A DNA stretch of 6,969 nucleotides from the NCBI GenBank assembly GCA_937995505.1, contig CALKJV010000211.1, positions 1-6,969 on the forward strand, read 5' to 3'. Positions within the stretch are counted from its first letter, which is position 1, and the number at the start of each line of letters is the position of its first letter. Positions 1-6,124 of the stretch are shown here, piece by piece. This DNA is from an uncultured Bacteroidia bacterium (GTDB lineage Bacteria > Bacteroidota > Bacteroidia > SpSt-205). The translations under genes were made by a program, and so were the position numbers. The notes beneath the pieces were generated by a model, which had not been told where the DNA came from, did not search any database, and worked only from the letters and a program-made list of their open reading frames with translations.

Positions 1-2
1 TA

Positions 3-1061
3 TCAATCAAGTTTTGGGTAAGCCAAGGGGCTTACTTTGTGGCTTTTGGCCTGACAGGGTATTTGTGGGCTACACATAGACCCCACACTGACCCCCTCTC
101 CGTTTACGCCAAATGGCTCCTACCTTCAGCGAGCTTGGTACTGCTGCTCCTAGTCTACCAGCATCTCCAGCTGGGAGGGAAGCCGGGCATACACCGCTTA
201 TTTTTAGAACCCTTCATGCGAGAACACACAGTATATGGGGCTTACTCGGCTTGGTTTTTTACAGCAGCCCTTGTACTTTTCGTCTATCGCCCGTCTGTAT
301 GGGGGGCTATTTGGATGGGAATTACGGGGGCGGCCCTGGTGCTTAGCTATAGCCGAGGGGGCTGGCTCAGCGCTTTGGGCGCTTTGGGACTCTTAGGGGC
401 TATTGAGCTCGTGCGCCGACTTTCCCCGGCAGGTCGCCTGATCCTCCTAGCCTTTACCTTCCTCTCCGCAGTCTCGGGCCTACTCTTTCTCATACAGTAC
501 AATCCCGATGTGCTCCGGCTGCAAGCTCGCCGAACCGGTGGCGAGCTCTCGGAACGGTTTGTATCCAGCTTTGATGTGCAGCGCAACCTGTCTAACCTAG
601 AGCGGATCAACCGCTGGTACGCTGCCCTCCAGATGATCCAGGAAAGGCCCTTACAAGGTTTCGGGCCCAATACTTTCTCCATAGAGTACTCTGCCTACCA
701 GAGTAGCCTCACCCGCACTAGCGTCAGCGTGGAGATGGGCGAAGTCGGCGGCGCCCATAGCGAGTATTTCACGGCTGCAAGTGAGCTGGGCCTACCCGGC
801 CTCCTCTTACTTTTAGGCGTCTACCTCACTACCCTCTCGGTCGGCATTCGGGGCTTTTGGCGGAGCCAAGATCCCACCTATCGCTGGACCTATGCTCTCC
901 TCACCTTCCCTCTGATGAGCTATTACCTGCATGGCCTCATCAATAACTTCATGGATCACGGCCATATAGCCGCTCTCGTATACCTCCACTGGGGTTTCTT
1001 CTTGATGCTAGAACGAAAGTCTATACCTTCAACCCATGCGAGTGCTTACGCCTCTGTCTAA
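3..1061 (+). CDS. O-antigen ligase/polymerase-like membrane protein (Wzy_C family), 5' partial
   Basis: The reading frame is open back to the first bases of the window, so the gene is truncated and a GTG at 39 is unlikely to be the true start. About 352 residues are visible, with roughly nine hydrophobic segments. The motif SRGGW (visible residues 117-121) follows a membrane segment. A large polar loop then carries an ERINRWYAALQMI stretch, RPLQGFGPNTF (about 215-225) and AHSEYF (251-256), followed by ELGLPGLLLLLG starting the next membrane segment. This order matches the Wzy_C/O-antigen ligase family, whose members transfer or polymerise undecaprenyl-linked glycans on the outer face of the inner membrane; the conserved loop Arg and His are thought to be functional. 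Ligase, polymerase and protein O-glycosyltransferase cannot be separated from sequence alone. Its last 26 bases overlap the next gene. Confidence 0.82.
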   Translation, partial: SIKFWVSQGAYFVAFGLTGYLWATHRPHTDPLSVYAKWLLPSASLVLLLLVYQHLQLGGKPGIHRLFLEPFMREHTVYGAYSAWFFTAALVLFVYRPSVWGAIWMGITGAALVLSYSRGGWLSALGALGLLGAIELVRRLSPAGRLILLAFTFLSAVSGLLFLIQYNPDVLRLQARRTGGELSERFVSSFDVQRNLSNLERINRWYAALQMIQERPLQGFGPNTFSIEYSAYQSSLTRTSVSVEMGEVGGAHSEYFTAASELGLPGLLLLLGVYLTTLSVGIRGFWRSQDPTYRWTYALLTFPLMSYYLHGLINNFMDHGHIAALVYLHWGFFLMLERKSIPSTHASAYASV

Positions 1062-2352
1062 GAGACGACTGCCACCTCTTTTCGGGCTTCTGCTGCTCAG
1101 CAGTGCTTGCCAATCTCAGCCCGCCGCTCTCTCAGGGGAGCTGGATGGATTTGTGCGCGACTCGGTATATCTTTTCCGCTGGAATGCCGGGCAGTGGGAG
1201 AGAGTGGCAGCCACGGTGGTGCGCAGTGCGCGCTTTGTGTTTTCTGGGCCTTTACCTGAGGGGATCTACCTCTGGGGCCTTTCCCCGCAAGAAGGCGACC
1301 TCGTCTGGCTAAGCCCAAAAGAGTCCCCCCATGTTCGCACCCAAGCCCCAGCCTTTTTCCAAAACTGCACCTATGAGAAAAGTCCCACCAACTCGGCTTG
1401 GGCCGACTTTCGCCGCAGAGCAGCTGAGCTCCTTCAGCAGCGCACTCCCCTCCCACCCGAGCAGCAGGGGGCCTTCCTGGCCCGCGTAGATAGCCTGCGC
1501 CAAGTCGCAGCCAAAAGCCCTTACCCGGTCATACAGCTCTACCAGCACTTCTACCGGCCTACTGGCGCGCTCTCCCCCCAATCTACCCCCTCTCAGACCT
1601 GGAAAACCCTTTTAGAAACCTACTGGGAAGGCTTCCCCTGGAGCTCTCCTCTGGTTTCGCAGACCCCCGAAACCTTTTCTCGGCTAACCTACTTCTGGTA
1701 CACAGCGACAGCCCTCCTGCCAGAAGATAGCTTACTCTCCTACGCAGCAGCGTGGCTTTCCTCTGTGTCGCCGGCTGTGCAGCTCAATGCCTGGGGGGCC
1801 TTATTAGATGTAGCTTCTCGGAGCGGTCTCTCGGAGGCCATGTATGTAGCTGGCGAAAACTTCCTTCGGCTGGCAAGCGCCACGGACCCGCGTCGGCCTC
1901 AAATAGAAGCTTTCCTCAAGAGCGAGGGAGCCCTCCGCAAAGGACAGCCCGCCCCGGATATCGCCCTTCCAGATCCCGATGGAAGCGTACGCCGTCTCTC
2001 CGAGCTGCGGGGAAAGTGGGTGCTTATAGACTTCTGGGCTAGCTGGTGTCGCCCCTGCCGCATGGAAAATCCCAACGTCGTGCGCCTGTACCAAAAATAT
2101 CACAGCCGAGGATTTGAGATCTTTGGCGTCAGCTTAGACCACAACCGCGACGCCTGGCTGCAAGCTATCCGAAACGATAACCTCACTTGGACTCATGTAA
2201 GCGACCTCAAAGGCTGGCAAAGCGCTGGTGCCCAGCTGTATCGTGTATCTGGGATTCCCTTCACGGTGATGGTAGACCCCGAAGGACGCATCTATGCAAA
2301 AGGGTTGCGGGGAGCTTCTTTAGAGGCTACCTTGCAAAAGCTTTTTCCGTGA
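1036..2352 (+). CDS. TlpA-like thiol-disulfide lipoprotein with DUF4369-like N-terminus
   Basis: The 438-residue product starts with a basic stretch and a hydrophobic core ending LLLLSSAC, so Cys25 is the likely lipidated residue; Ser at -3 makes the lipobox slightly atypical. Residues about 31-100 resemble DUF4369, a beta-rich domain found before thioredoxin folds in Bacteroidota. Residues about 105-290 are helix-rich and of unknown role. Residues about 298-438 form a TlpA/redoxin-type thioredoxin domain with FWASWCRPC (Cys338 and Cys341) and the cis-proline region GIPFTVMVDPEG (Pro408). Such proteins reduce or exchange disulfides in the periplasm, for example in cytochrome c maturation; the actual partner here is unknown. 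ATG 1036 is chosen because it gives a complete signal peptide. It lies inside the preceding gene, and no Shine-Dalgarno is visible. The stop overlaps the start of era. Confidence 0.88.
   Translation: MRVLTPLSKRRLPPLFGLLLLSSACQSQPAALSGELDGFVRDSVYLFRWNAGQWERVAATVVRSARFVFSGPLPEGIYLWGLSPQEGDLVWLSPKESPHVRTQAPAFFQNCTYEKSPTNSAWADFRRRAAELLQQRTPLPPEQQGAFLARVDSLRQVAAKSPYPVIQLYQHFYRPTGALSPQSTPSQTWKTLLETYWEGFPWSSPLVSQTPETFSRLTYFWYTATALLPEDSLLSYAAAWLSSVSPAVQLNAWGALLDVASRSGLSEAMYVAGENFLRLASATDPRRPQIEAFLKSEGALRKGQPAPDIALPDPDGSVRRLSELRGKWVLIDFWASWCRPCRMENPNVVRLYQKYHSRGFEIFGVSLDHNRDAWLQAIRNDNLTWTHVSDLKGWQSAGAQLYRVSGIPFTVMVDPEGRIYAKGLRGASLEATLQKLFP
2349..2352 (+). other. GTGA stop-start overlap between the TlpA-like gene and era
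   Basis: The GTG start of era (2349-2351) and the TGA stop of the TlpA-like gene (2350-2352) share two bases. No Shine-Dalgarno precedes it, so re-initiation by the terminating ribosome is the simplest reading. This overlap also decides the era start. Confidence 0.75.
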
Positions 2353-3233
2353 CTCGGGCGGGGTTTGTAGCGCTCCTCGGCGCACCCAATGCCGGCAAGT
2401 CTACTCTCCTCAACCGCCTCGTTGGTCACCGCCTTGCCGCTATCACGCCAAAGCCCCAAACTACTCGCTTCCCCCTACCGGCTATCTTGACTCGGCAAGA
2501 AGCCCAATACATCTTCATAGATACGCCGGGATGGATAGCTGAGCCGCGTACCCCATGGCATCGGGCCCTAAACCTCCAGAGCTTGCAAGCCGCCAAAGAT
2601 TCTGACGTGCAAGTATGGGTTTACTCGGCCTCTGGCAATGACCCCGCTCCAGAAGCGCTAGACGCCTGGCTCCGAAAAGCCCCCGCGCTTCTCTTAGCCA
2701 TCACGCATTTAGACCGCTATACCCCCACTGAACGGCCCATCCAAAAGGCCCACATAGAATCCGAACTCCAAGCCTACCCCCTCCGAGCGTGCGTAGACGC
2801 TTCCGTAGACCAGCCCTTAGAGCCGCTGTATGAAGCCCTACGGCCCCTTCTGCCCGAAAGCCCTTTCCTCTACCCTCCCGACCAGCTTACACCGCTACCT
2901 ACTCGGTTTTTCGTAGCGGAGCTACTACGGGAAGCTCTCTACTACCACCTGAGAGAAGAAGTCCCCTACGGCACCGAAGTAGAAGTAGAAGCTTTCAAAG
3001 AGCAGCCCGAAAAAGTCCACATCTCTGCTACCGTTTATGTTGAGAAAGCCTCACATAAGCCCATTTTGATTGGAAAGGGAGGCGAAAAGATCAAGAAGAT
3101 TCGCTTGCAGGCCCAAAAAGCCATAAGCGAATTTCTGGAGAGGCCTATCTCCCTGGAGCTGTATGTGAAGGTTGCCCCCAACTGGCGTCGCTCCCCCAGC
3201 GCGCTCCATCGTATGGGCTACAAAACTGCCTAA
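2349..3233 (+). CDS. era: GTPase Era, ribosome small-subunit assembly factor
   Basis: Era is a GTPase that binds the 3' end of 16S rRNA through a KH domain and aids 30S maturation. GTG 2349 overlaps the previous stop as GTGA and gives 294 residues, close to the usual 300; the frame stays open further upstream, but that part lies inside the previous gene. The G1 loop is GAPNAGKST (11-19), the switch region holds KPQTTR (35-40) and G3 is DTPG (58-61). The C-terminal KH domain contains IGKGGEKIKKI with the GKGG loop at 242-245, and ends VKVAPNWRRSP...MGY as in Era. Two motifs are unusual: the expected G4 NKxD reads THLD (119-122), and G5, normally SA, reads DA (150-151) in CVDASVDQPL. The family call rests on the KH domain and the overall order; nucleotide specificity is less certain. 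Confidence 0.9.
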   Translation: MTRAGFVALLGAPNAGKSTLLNRLVGHRLAAITPKPQTTRFPLPAILTRQEAQYIFIDTPGWIAEPRTPWHRALNLQSLQAAKDSDVQVWVYSASGNDPAPEALDAWLRKAPALLLAITHLDRYTPTERPIQKAHIESELQAYPLRACVDASVDQPLEPLYEALRPLLPESPFLYPPDQLTPLPTRFFVAELLREALYYHLREEVPYGTEVEVEAFKEQPEKVHISATVYVEKASHKPILIGKGGEKIKKIRLQAQKAISEFLERPISLELYVKVAPNWRRSPSALHRMGYKTA

Positions 3234-3243
3234 CTTTGTCGCC

Positions 3244-4026
3244 ATGGACACTCCAAAATCCAAAAAGAAACGCACCCTTGTCGTAGTAGACGGAGACTCC
3301 TTGGAGGAGCATAGTACCTACGACTTTTCCTTTCTGGAAAAAGAGAAGCGGCTGGAAATCTGGTTCTTCTACCGAAAGCGCAGCCAGTATTCGTTCCGCC
3401 TGCGAAAAGACTTCTCTTCGCACTCGGTTATTACCCCCCGTTACGAGGAAGACACACACCTCTACCTCCTCAAGCGCGTATGCTTTGAACTCGGGCGGCG
3501 CCGCGAGCGGTACAAAAAAGTCTATTTGATTGGCTCCCACCACCCTATATGGGAGGGGTTAGTGCAGTTTTTGCGAGAGAGGGACTTCTCTTGTGTACAT
3601 GTGCTTGCCTCAGACTATCGGATAGACTCCATGCACTTTCCTGAAGCTCTCTCGGAAAACCACAAAGCCTCCGCCGAGGTAGAAACCTCCTACCCTGAAG
3701 AAGCCCTCCCCGCGCCCCTGCCCGCAACCACTACACAGCCCACACCCACAGAAACTCCAAAAAAGAAGTCCCCTAAAGCCAATAAATCCAAACGAGCCCA
3801 GCGCGATACCCGTGCAATCTACGATGCGGTGACAGCAAGGCTTCAAAAGCTTCCTGTCGGCACGCAGCTTACTCGGGAAGAGTTTCGGGGGCTGCTGCGC
3901 GAGCTGGGCCTCAAAAACAAAAAAGAGCTGCCGGGTCAAAACTTTCGGCAGTTCTTAGAGCGGCTCGCCCGCAGAGGCTATCTAACCCTGGAAGGAGATA
4001 CCCTTACTATCACTGCACGCGCATGA
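3244..4026 (+). CDS. Unrecognised protein; possible NYN/PIN-like domain plus C-terminal winged-helix-like domain
   Basis: I do not recognise this 260-residue protein as a named family. ATG 3244, 10 bases after the era stop, is preferred over an in-frame ATG at 3172 that lies inside era; no Shine-Dalgarno is visible. Residues 11-125 alternate strands and helices: TLVVVDGDSL (Asp16, Asp18), an acidic EED at 68-70 before a helix, then KVYLIGSHHPIWEGLVQFLRE. This order recalls NYN/PIN-like nuclease folds, but the usual SGDxD segment is replaced by GSHHP, so catalysis is doubtful. Residues about 141-187 are a Pro/Thr/Lys-rich linker. Residues about 188-258 look like a small winged helix, with RREGYL-like LARRGYLTLEGDTLTI at the end, and could be a LOTUS-like RNA-binding domain. 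The domain ideas are inference from pattern only. It sits between era and fabI and overlaps fabI by ATGA. Confidence 0.85.
   Translation: MDTPKSKKKRTLVVVDGDSLEEHSTYDFSFLEKEKRLEIWFFYRKRSQYSFRLRKDFSSHSVITPRYEEDTHLYLLKRVCFELGRRRERYKKVYLIGSHHPIWEGLVQFLRERDFSCVHVLASDYRIDSMHFPEALSENHKASAEVETSYPEEALPAPLPATTTQPTPTETPKKKSPKANKSKRAQRDTRAIYDAVTARLQKLPVGTQLTREEFRGLLRELGLKNKKELPGQNFRQFLERLARRGYLTLEGDTLTITARA
3759..3765 (+). other. In-phase A AAA AAG slippery heptamer (possible -1 frameshift site)
   Basis: In the unrecognised gene the codons CCA AAA AAG place A AAA AAG in the X XXY YYZ phase used by programmed -1 frameshift sites such as that of E. coli dnaX. After a -1 slip the ribosome would read three codons (GAA GTC CCC) and stop at TAA 3774-3776, giving about 177 residues without the C-terminal domain. 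I see no upstream Shine-Dalgarno-like stimulator and no clear downstream hairpin, so this could be a chance result of Lys codons. Confidence 0.25.
4023..4026 (+). other. ATGA stop-start overlap into fabI
   Basis: The fabI ATG (4023-4025) overlaps the TGA (4024-4026) of the unrecognised upstream gene. This is a common translational-coupling arrangement and supports co-transcription of the two genes. Confidence 0.85.
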
Positions 4027-4820
4027 GTCACAACCTGCTGAAAGGCAAATGTGGGCTTATCACCGGGGCATTAGATGAGAAGTCTATCGCCTGGCATGCG
4101 GCCCGTCGCGCCCACGAGGAAGGCGCCCAAGTGGTGCTCACCAATGCACCCGTAGCGCTCCGCTTAGGTCAGCCCAAAGCCCTCGCTGAACGCCTAGGGG
4201 CTCCCCTTTTTCCCGCAGACCTCACCCAAATCGCCGACATTGAGAAGCTCTACGACCAAACCCTACAGCACATAGGCCGACCCTTAGATTTCGTGCTGCA
4301 CTCTGTCGGCATGTCGCCCAACGTACGCAAAGGCAAAGCCTACCCCGAGCTGGATTACGACTTTTACATGAAGACCCTGGATGTTTCGGCTATCTCTCTG
4401 CACAAAATGCTCCAGGTAGGCCGAGCCAAAGGGGCTTTTGCTCGAGGGGGATCTATCGTCGCGCTAAGCTATATCGCCGCCCAGCGGGTCTTTCCCAAAT
4501 ACGGCGACATGTCGGATGCGAAAGCCCTCTTGGAGTCTATCGCACGCCTTTTCGGGTATTATCTCGGCAAAGAGCTCGGCGTGCGCATCAATATCGTCTC
4601 CCAGTCGCCTACGGCTACGACAGCGGGCACGGGCATTGCAGGCTTTGAGCAGATGTATGCTTACGCTGACAAAATGAGCCCCCTTGGCAACGCCTCCGCC
4701 GAAGCCTGCGCCGATTTTATCGTAGCCCTTTTCTCGGATCTGACCCGCAGCGTCACCATGCAGACACTGTACCATGATGGGGGCTTCTCTATGATGGGCA
4801 TCGCCGAGGAACTCCTCTAA
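4023..4820 (+). CDS. fabI: Enoyl-[acyl-carrier-protein] reductase (NADH), FabI
   Basis: FabI reduces trans-2-enoyl-ACP to acyl-ACP, the last step of each fatty acid elongation cycle, and is the target of triclosan. The 265-residue protein has the short-chain dehydrogenase fold. The cofactor loop GALDEKSIAWHAA (15-27) is the FabI variant of the Gly-rich motif, and LHSVGMSPNVRKGK follows the central strand. The catalytic set is Tyr150, Tyr160 and Lys167 (Y-x9-Y-x6-K), the same spacing as Tyr146/Tyr156/Lys163 of the E. coli enzyme. SQSPTATTAG and KMSPLGNA correspond to the substrate-binding lid region, and DGGFSMMGI closes the protein. GALDE, LTNAP and the VRKGK segment match the divergent FabI I associate with Bacteroidota. 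ATG 4023 overlaps the upstream stop as ATGA, and the stop overlaps purB as TAATG. Confidence 0.95.
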   Translation: MSHNLLKGKCGLITGALDEKSIAWHAARRAHEEGAQVVLTNAPVALRLGQPKALAERLGAPLFPADLTQIADIEKLYDQTLQHIGRPLDFVLHSVGMSPNVRKGKAYPELDYDFYMKTLDVSAISLHKMLQVGRAKGAFARGGSIVALSYIAAQRVFPKYGDMSDAKALLESIARLFGYYLGKELGVRINIVSQSPTATTAGTGIAGFEQMYAYADKMSPLGNASAEACADFIVALFSDLTRSVTMQTLYHDGGFSMMGIAEELL

Positions 4821-4822
4821 TG
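4818..4822 (+). other. TAATG stop-start overlap, fabI to purB
   Basis: The fabI stop TAA (4818-4820) shares its last base with the purB ATG (4820-4822). A GAGGA at 4806-4810 lies nine bases before the ATG and could act as a Shine-Dalgarno. It is the only such candidate among the starts here, and it lies within coding sequence, so it may be chance. Confidence 0.75.
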
Positions 4823-6124
4823 GAAGACCTCTGGGCGCTCTCTCCGCTGGAAGGCCGCTACCGGCGGTATGTGGAGCCCCTGCGCGCCTACCTCAGCGAA
4901 GCGGCTTTTTTTCGGTACCGCTTAGCCGTAGAAGCCGCCTACTTTGAAGCGCTGGCACGTTGGCCCTTGCCTCCTCTGGCAGGCTTCCCCACCGACAAGC
5001 TGGAAGCTCTCCGCACCGCCATAAACTCCCTCTCCGACGCCGACCTCTACGAGCTCCGCCAAATTGAACGCCAAACCCGCCACGATGTCAAAGCCCTAGA
5101 ATATTTCCTGCGGCAACGCTGGCAGCCCCTTCTGCCCGCCGAGTGGCAATTCGCCTTAGCTTTCTTACACTTCGGGCTTACCTCCCAGGATGTAAACAAT
5201 ACAGCGCAGCCGCTCATGCTGCGAGATGCGCTGCATAAGGTGTATTTGCCTGCTGCCGAGGCCCTCGCCCAAGCCCTCCACCAGCTTGCCTACCAGTGGC
5301 GAGAGCTGGCTATGCTGGGCTTTACGCATGGGCAGCCCGCCTCCCCTACCACCCTCGGCAAAGAGCTGTACGTCTTTGTCGTGCGCTTGCGAGCCGAATT
5401 AGCCACCTTGCGCCAAGTGCCCTTTTGGGCGAAACTCGGCGGCGCTGTAGGCAACCTCAACGCCCATCTCGTCGCTTTCCCAGAGGTAGATTGGGTGGGG
5501 TTCTTCACCGAATTTGCTCGGCAGTTAGGGTTAGAGCGGTTTCCCCTCACGACCCAAATCGCCCCCTATGAACGCTGGGCAGAGCTATGGGATAGCCTGC
5601 GCCGACTCCAAGCTATACTGATTGACTTTGCCCAAGATATCTGGCTCTATGCGCACCGGGGCTACCTGCGAATCGCCCGCGCAGCCGGGCAGATCGGCTC
5701 CTCTACCATGCCCCACAAGTCTAACCCCATCCTCTTTGAGCTAGCCGAAGGAAACCTACGGCTTTCCAATGCGATTTGGGGCTTTTTCACGGAAAAGCTG
5801 CCTATCTCGCGCCTACAGCGAGACCTGAGCGACTCTACGATCCTCCGCAATCTGGGGGTGGCTATGGGATACGGCTTAGTGGGCTTAGAAGCGCTGCGAG
5901 AAGGGGTGAGGGGGCTGCAGCCCGACCCTGAGCAGCTGACCCGCGACCTACTGGCTCATCCCGAAGTGCTCGCCGAAGCCCAGCAGACCCTCGCCCGCAA
6001 AGCTGGCGCCCTCCACGCCTACGAGGAAACCTTAGAAGCCTTAGAGCGAGGAGAATTTACTCCGCCTTTCCCTCCAGAACAGTACGTGGGTTATGCGCCT
6101 GAGAGCGTACCGACCCCCAGCTGA
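4820..6124 (+). CDS. purB: Adenylosuccinate lyase
   Basis: PurB cleaves fumarate from SAICAR and from adenylosuccinate, acting twice in purine synthesis, as a cytosolic homotetramer. The 434-residue product begins with SPLEGRY (residues 8-14), then IERQTRHDVKALEYF, TSQDVNNTA, FTHGQPASPTTLGKE with the presumed acid His170, and the superfamily signature GSSTMPHKSNPI with the presumed catalytic Ser295 in the mobile loop (Ser294-Ser295). These segments and the length place it in the longer E. coli-type PurB group (about 456 residues) rather than the shorter Bacillus type. The C-terminus ends in YVGYAPESV and is slightly short, but shows no sign of damage. The start ATG shares one base with the fabI stop, so translation is probably coupled. 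The 3' end overlaps a convergent gene by 34 bases. Confidence 0.96.
   Translation: MEDLWALSPLEGRYRRYVEPLRAYLSEAAFFRYRLAVEAAYFEALARWPLPPLAGFPTDKLEALRTAINSLSDADLYELRQIERQTRHDVKALEYFLRQRWQPLLPAEWQFALAFLHFGLTSQDVNNTAQPLMLRDALHKVYLPAAEALAQALHQLAYQWRELAMLGFTHGQPASPTTLGKELYVFVVRLRAELATLRQVPFWAKLGGAVGNLNAHLVAFPEVDWVGFFTEFARQLGLERFPLTTQIAPYERWAELWDSLRRLQAILIDFAQDIWLYAHRGYLRIARAAGQIGSSTMPHKSNPILFELAEGNLRLSNAIWGFFTEKLPISRLQRDLSDSTILRNLGVAMGYGLVGLEALREGVRGLQPDPEQLTRDLLAHPEVLAEAQQTLARKAGALHAYEETLEALERGEFTPPFPPEQYVGYAPESVPTPS
6091..6124. other. Tail-to-tail coding overlap of purB and the SirB1-like gene
   Basis: The last 34 bases of purB are also the last 34 bases of the minus-strand gene, so both strands encode protein here. 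No hairpin with a T-run is visible around the junction. The two transcripts must therefore end inside the opposite gene or by a factor-dependent route. Confidence 0.8.

Noticed and set aside
1097..1581. Minus-strand open frames of 90-119 codons opposite the TlpA-like gene
   Set aside because: They mirror the codon bias of the plus-strand gene, have no recognisable domains, and overlap each other. The same holds for the other antisense frames over era, fabI and purB.
2187..2348. Upstream extension of the era frame to an ATG at 2187
   Set aside because: It lies wholly inside the thioredoxin domain of the preceding gene, and its translation looks nothing like Era. GTG 2349 gives the normal Era length and N-terminus.
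2976..2990. Short GAAGTA tandem repeat in era
   Set aside because: It simply encodes Glu-Val-Glu-Val-Glu in the strand leading into the KH domain. It is too short and too well explained by coding to be a repeat element.
3172..3243. Upstream in-frame ATG for the unrecognised gene
   Set aside because: The extra 24 residues overlap the conserved KH end of era and look like an out-of-frame reading. ATG 3244 follows the era stop by 10 bases and leads straight into a Lys-rich start and the first strand.
4806..4817. Inverted repeat GAGGA-AC-TCCTC before purB
   Set aside because: The two-base loop is too tight for a real hairpin, and the bases are the last fabI codons (Glu-Glu-Leu-Leu region).
4906..4912. 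T7 run in purB that fits a T TTT TTT slippery pattern
   Set aside because: It encodes Phe-Phe in a hydrophobic helix of a highly conserved enzyme, and a short or alternate product there would make no functional sense. Likely chance.
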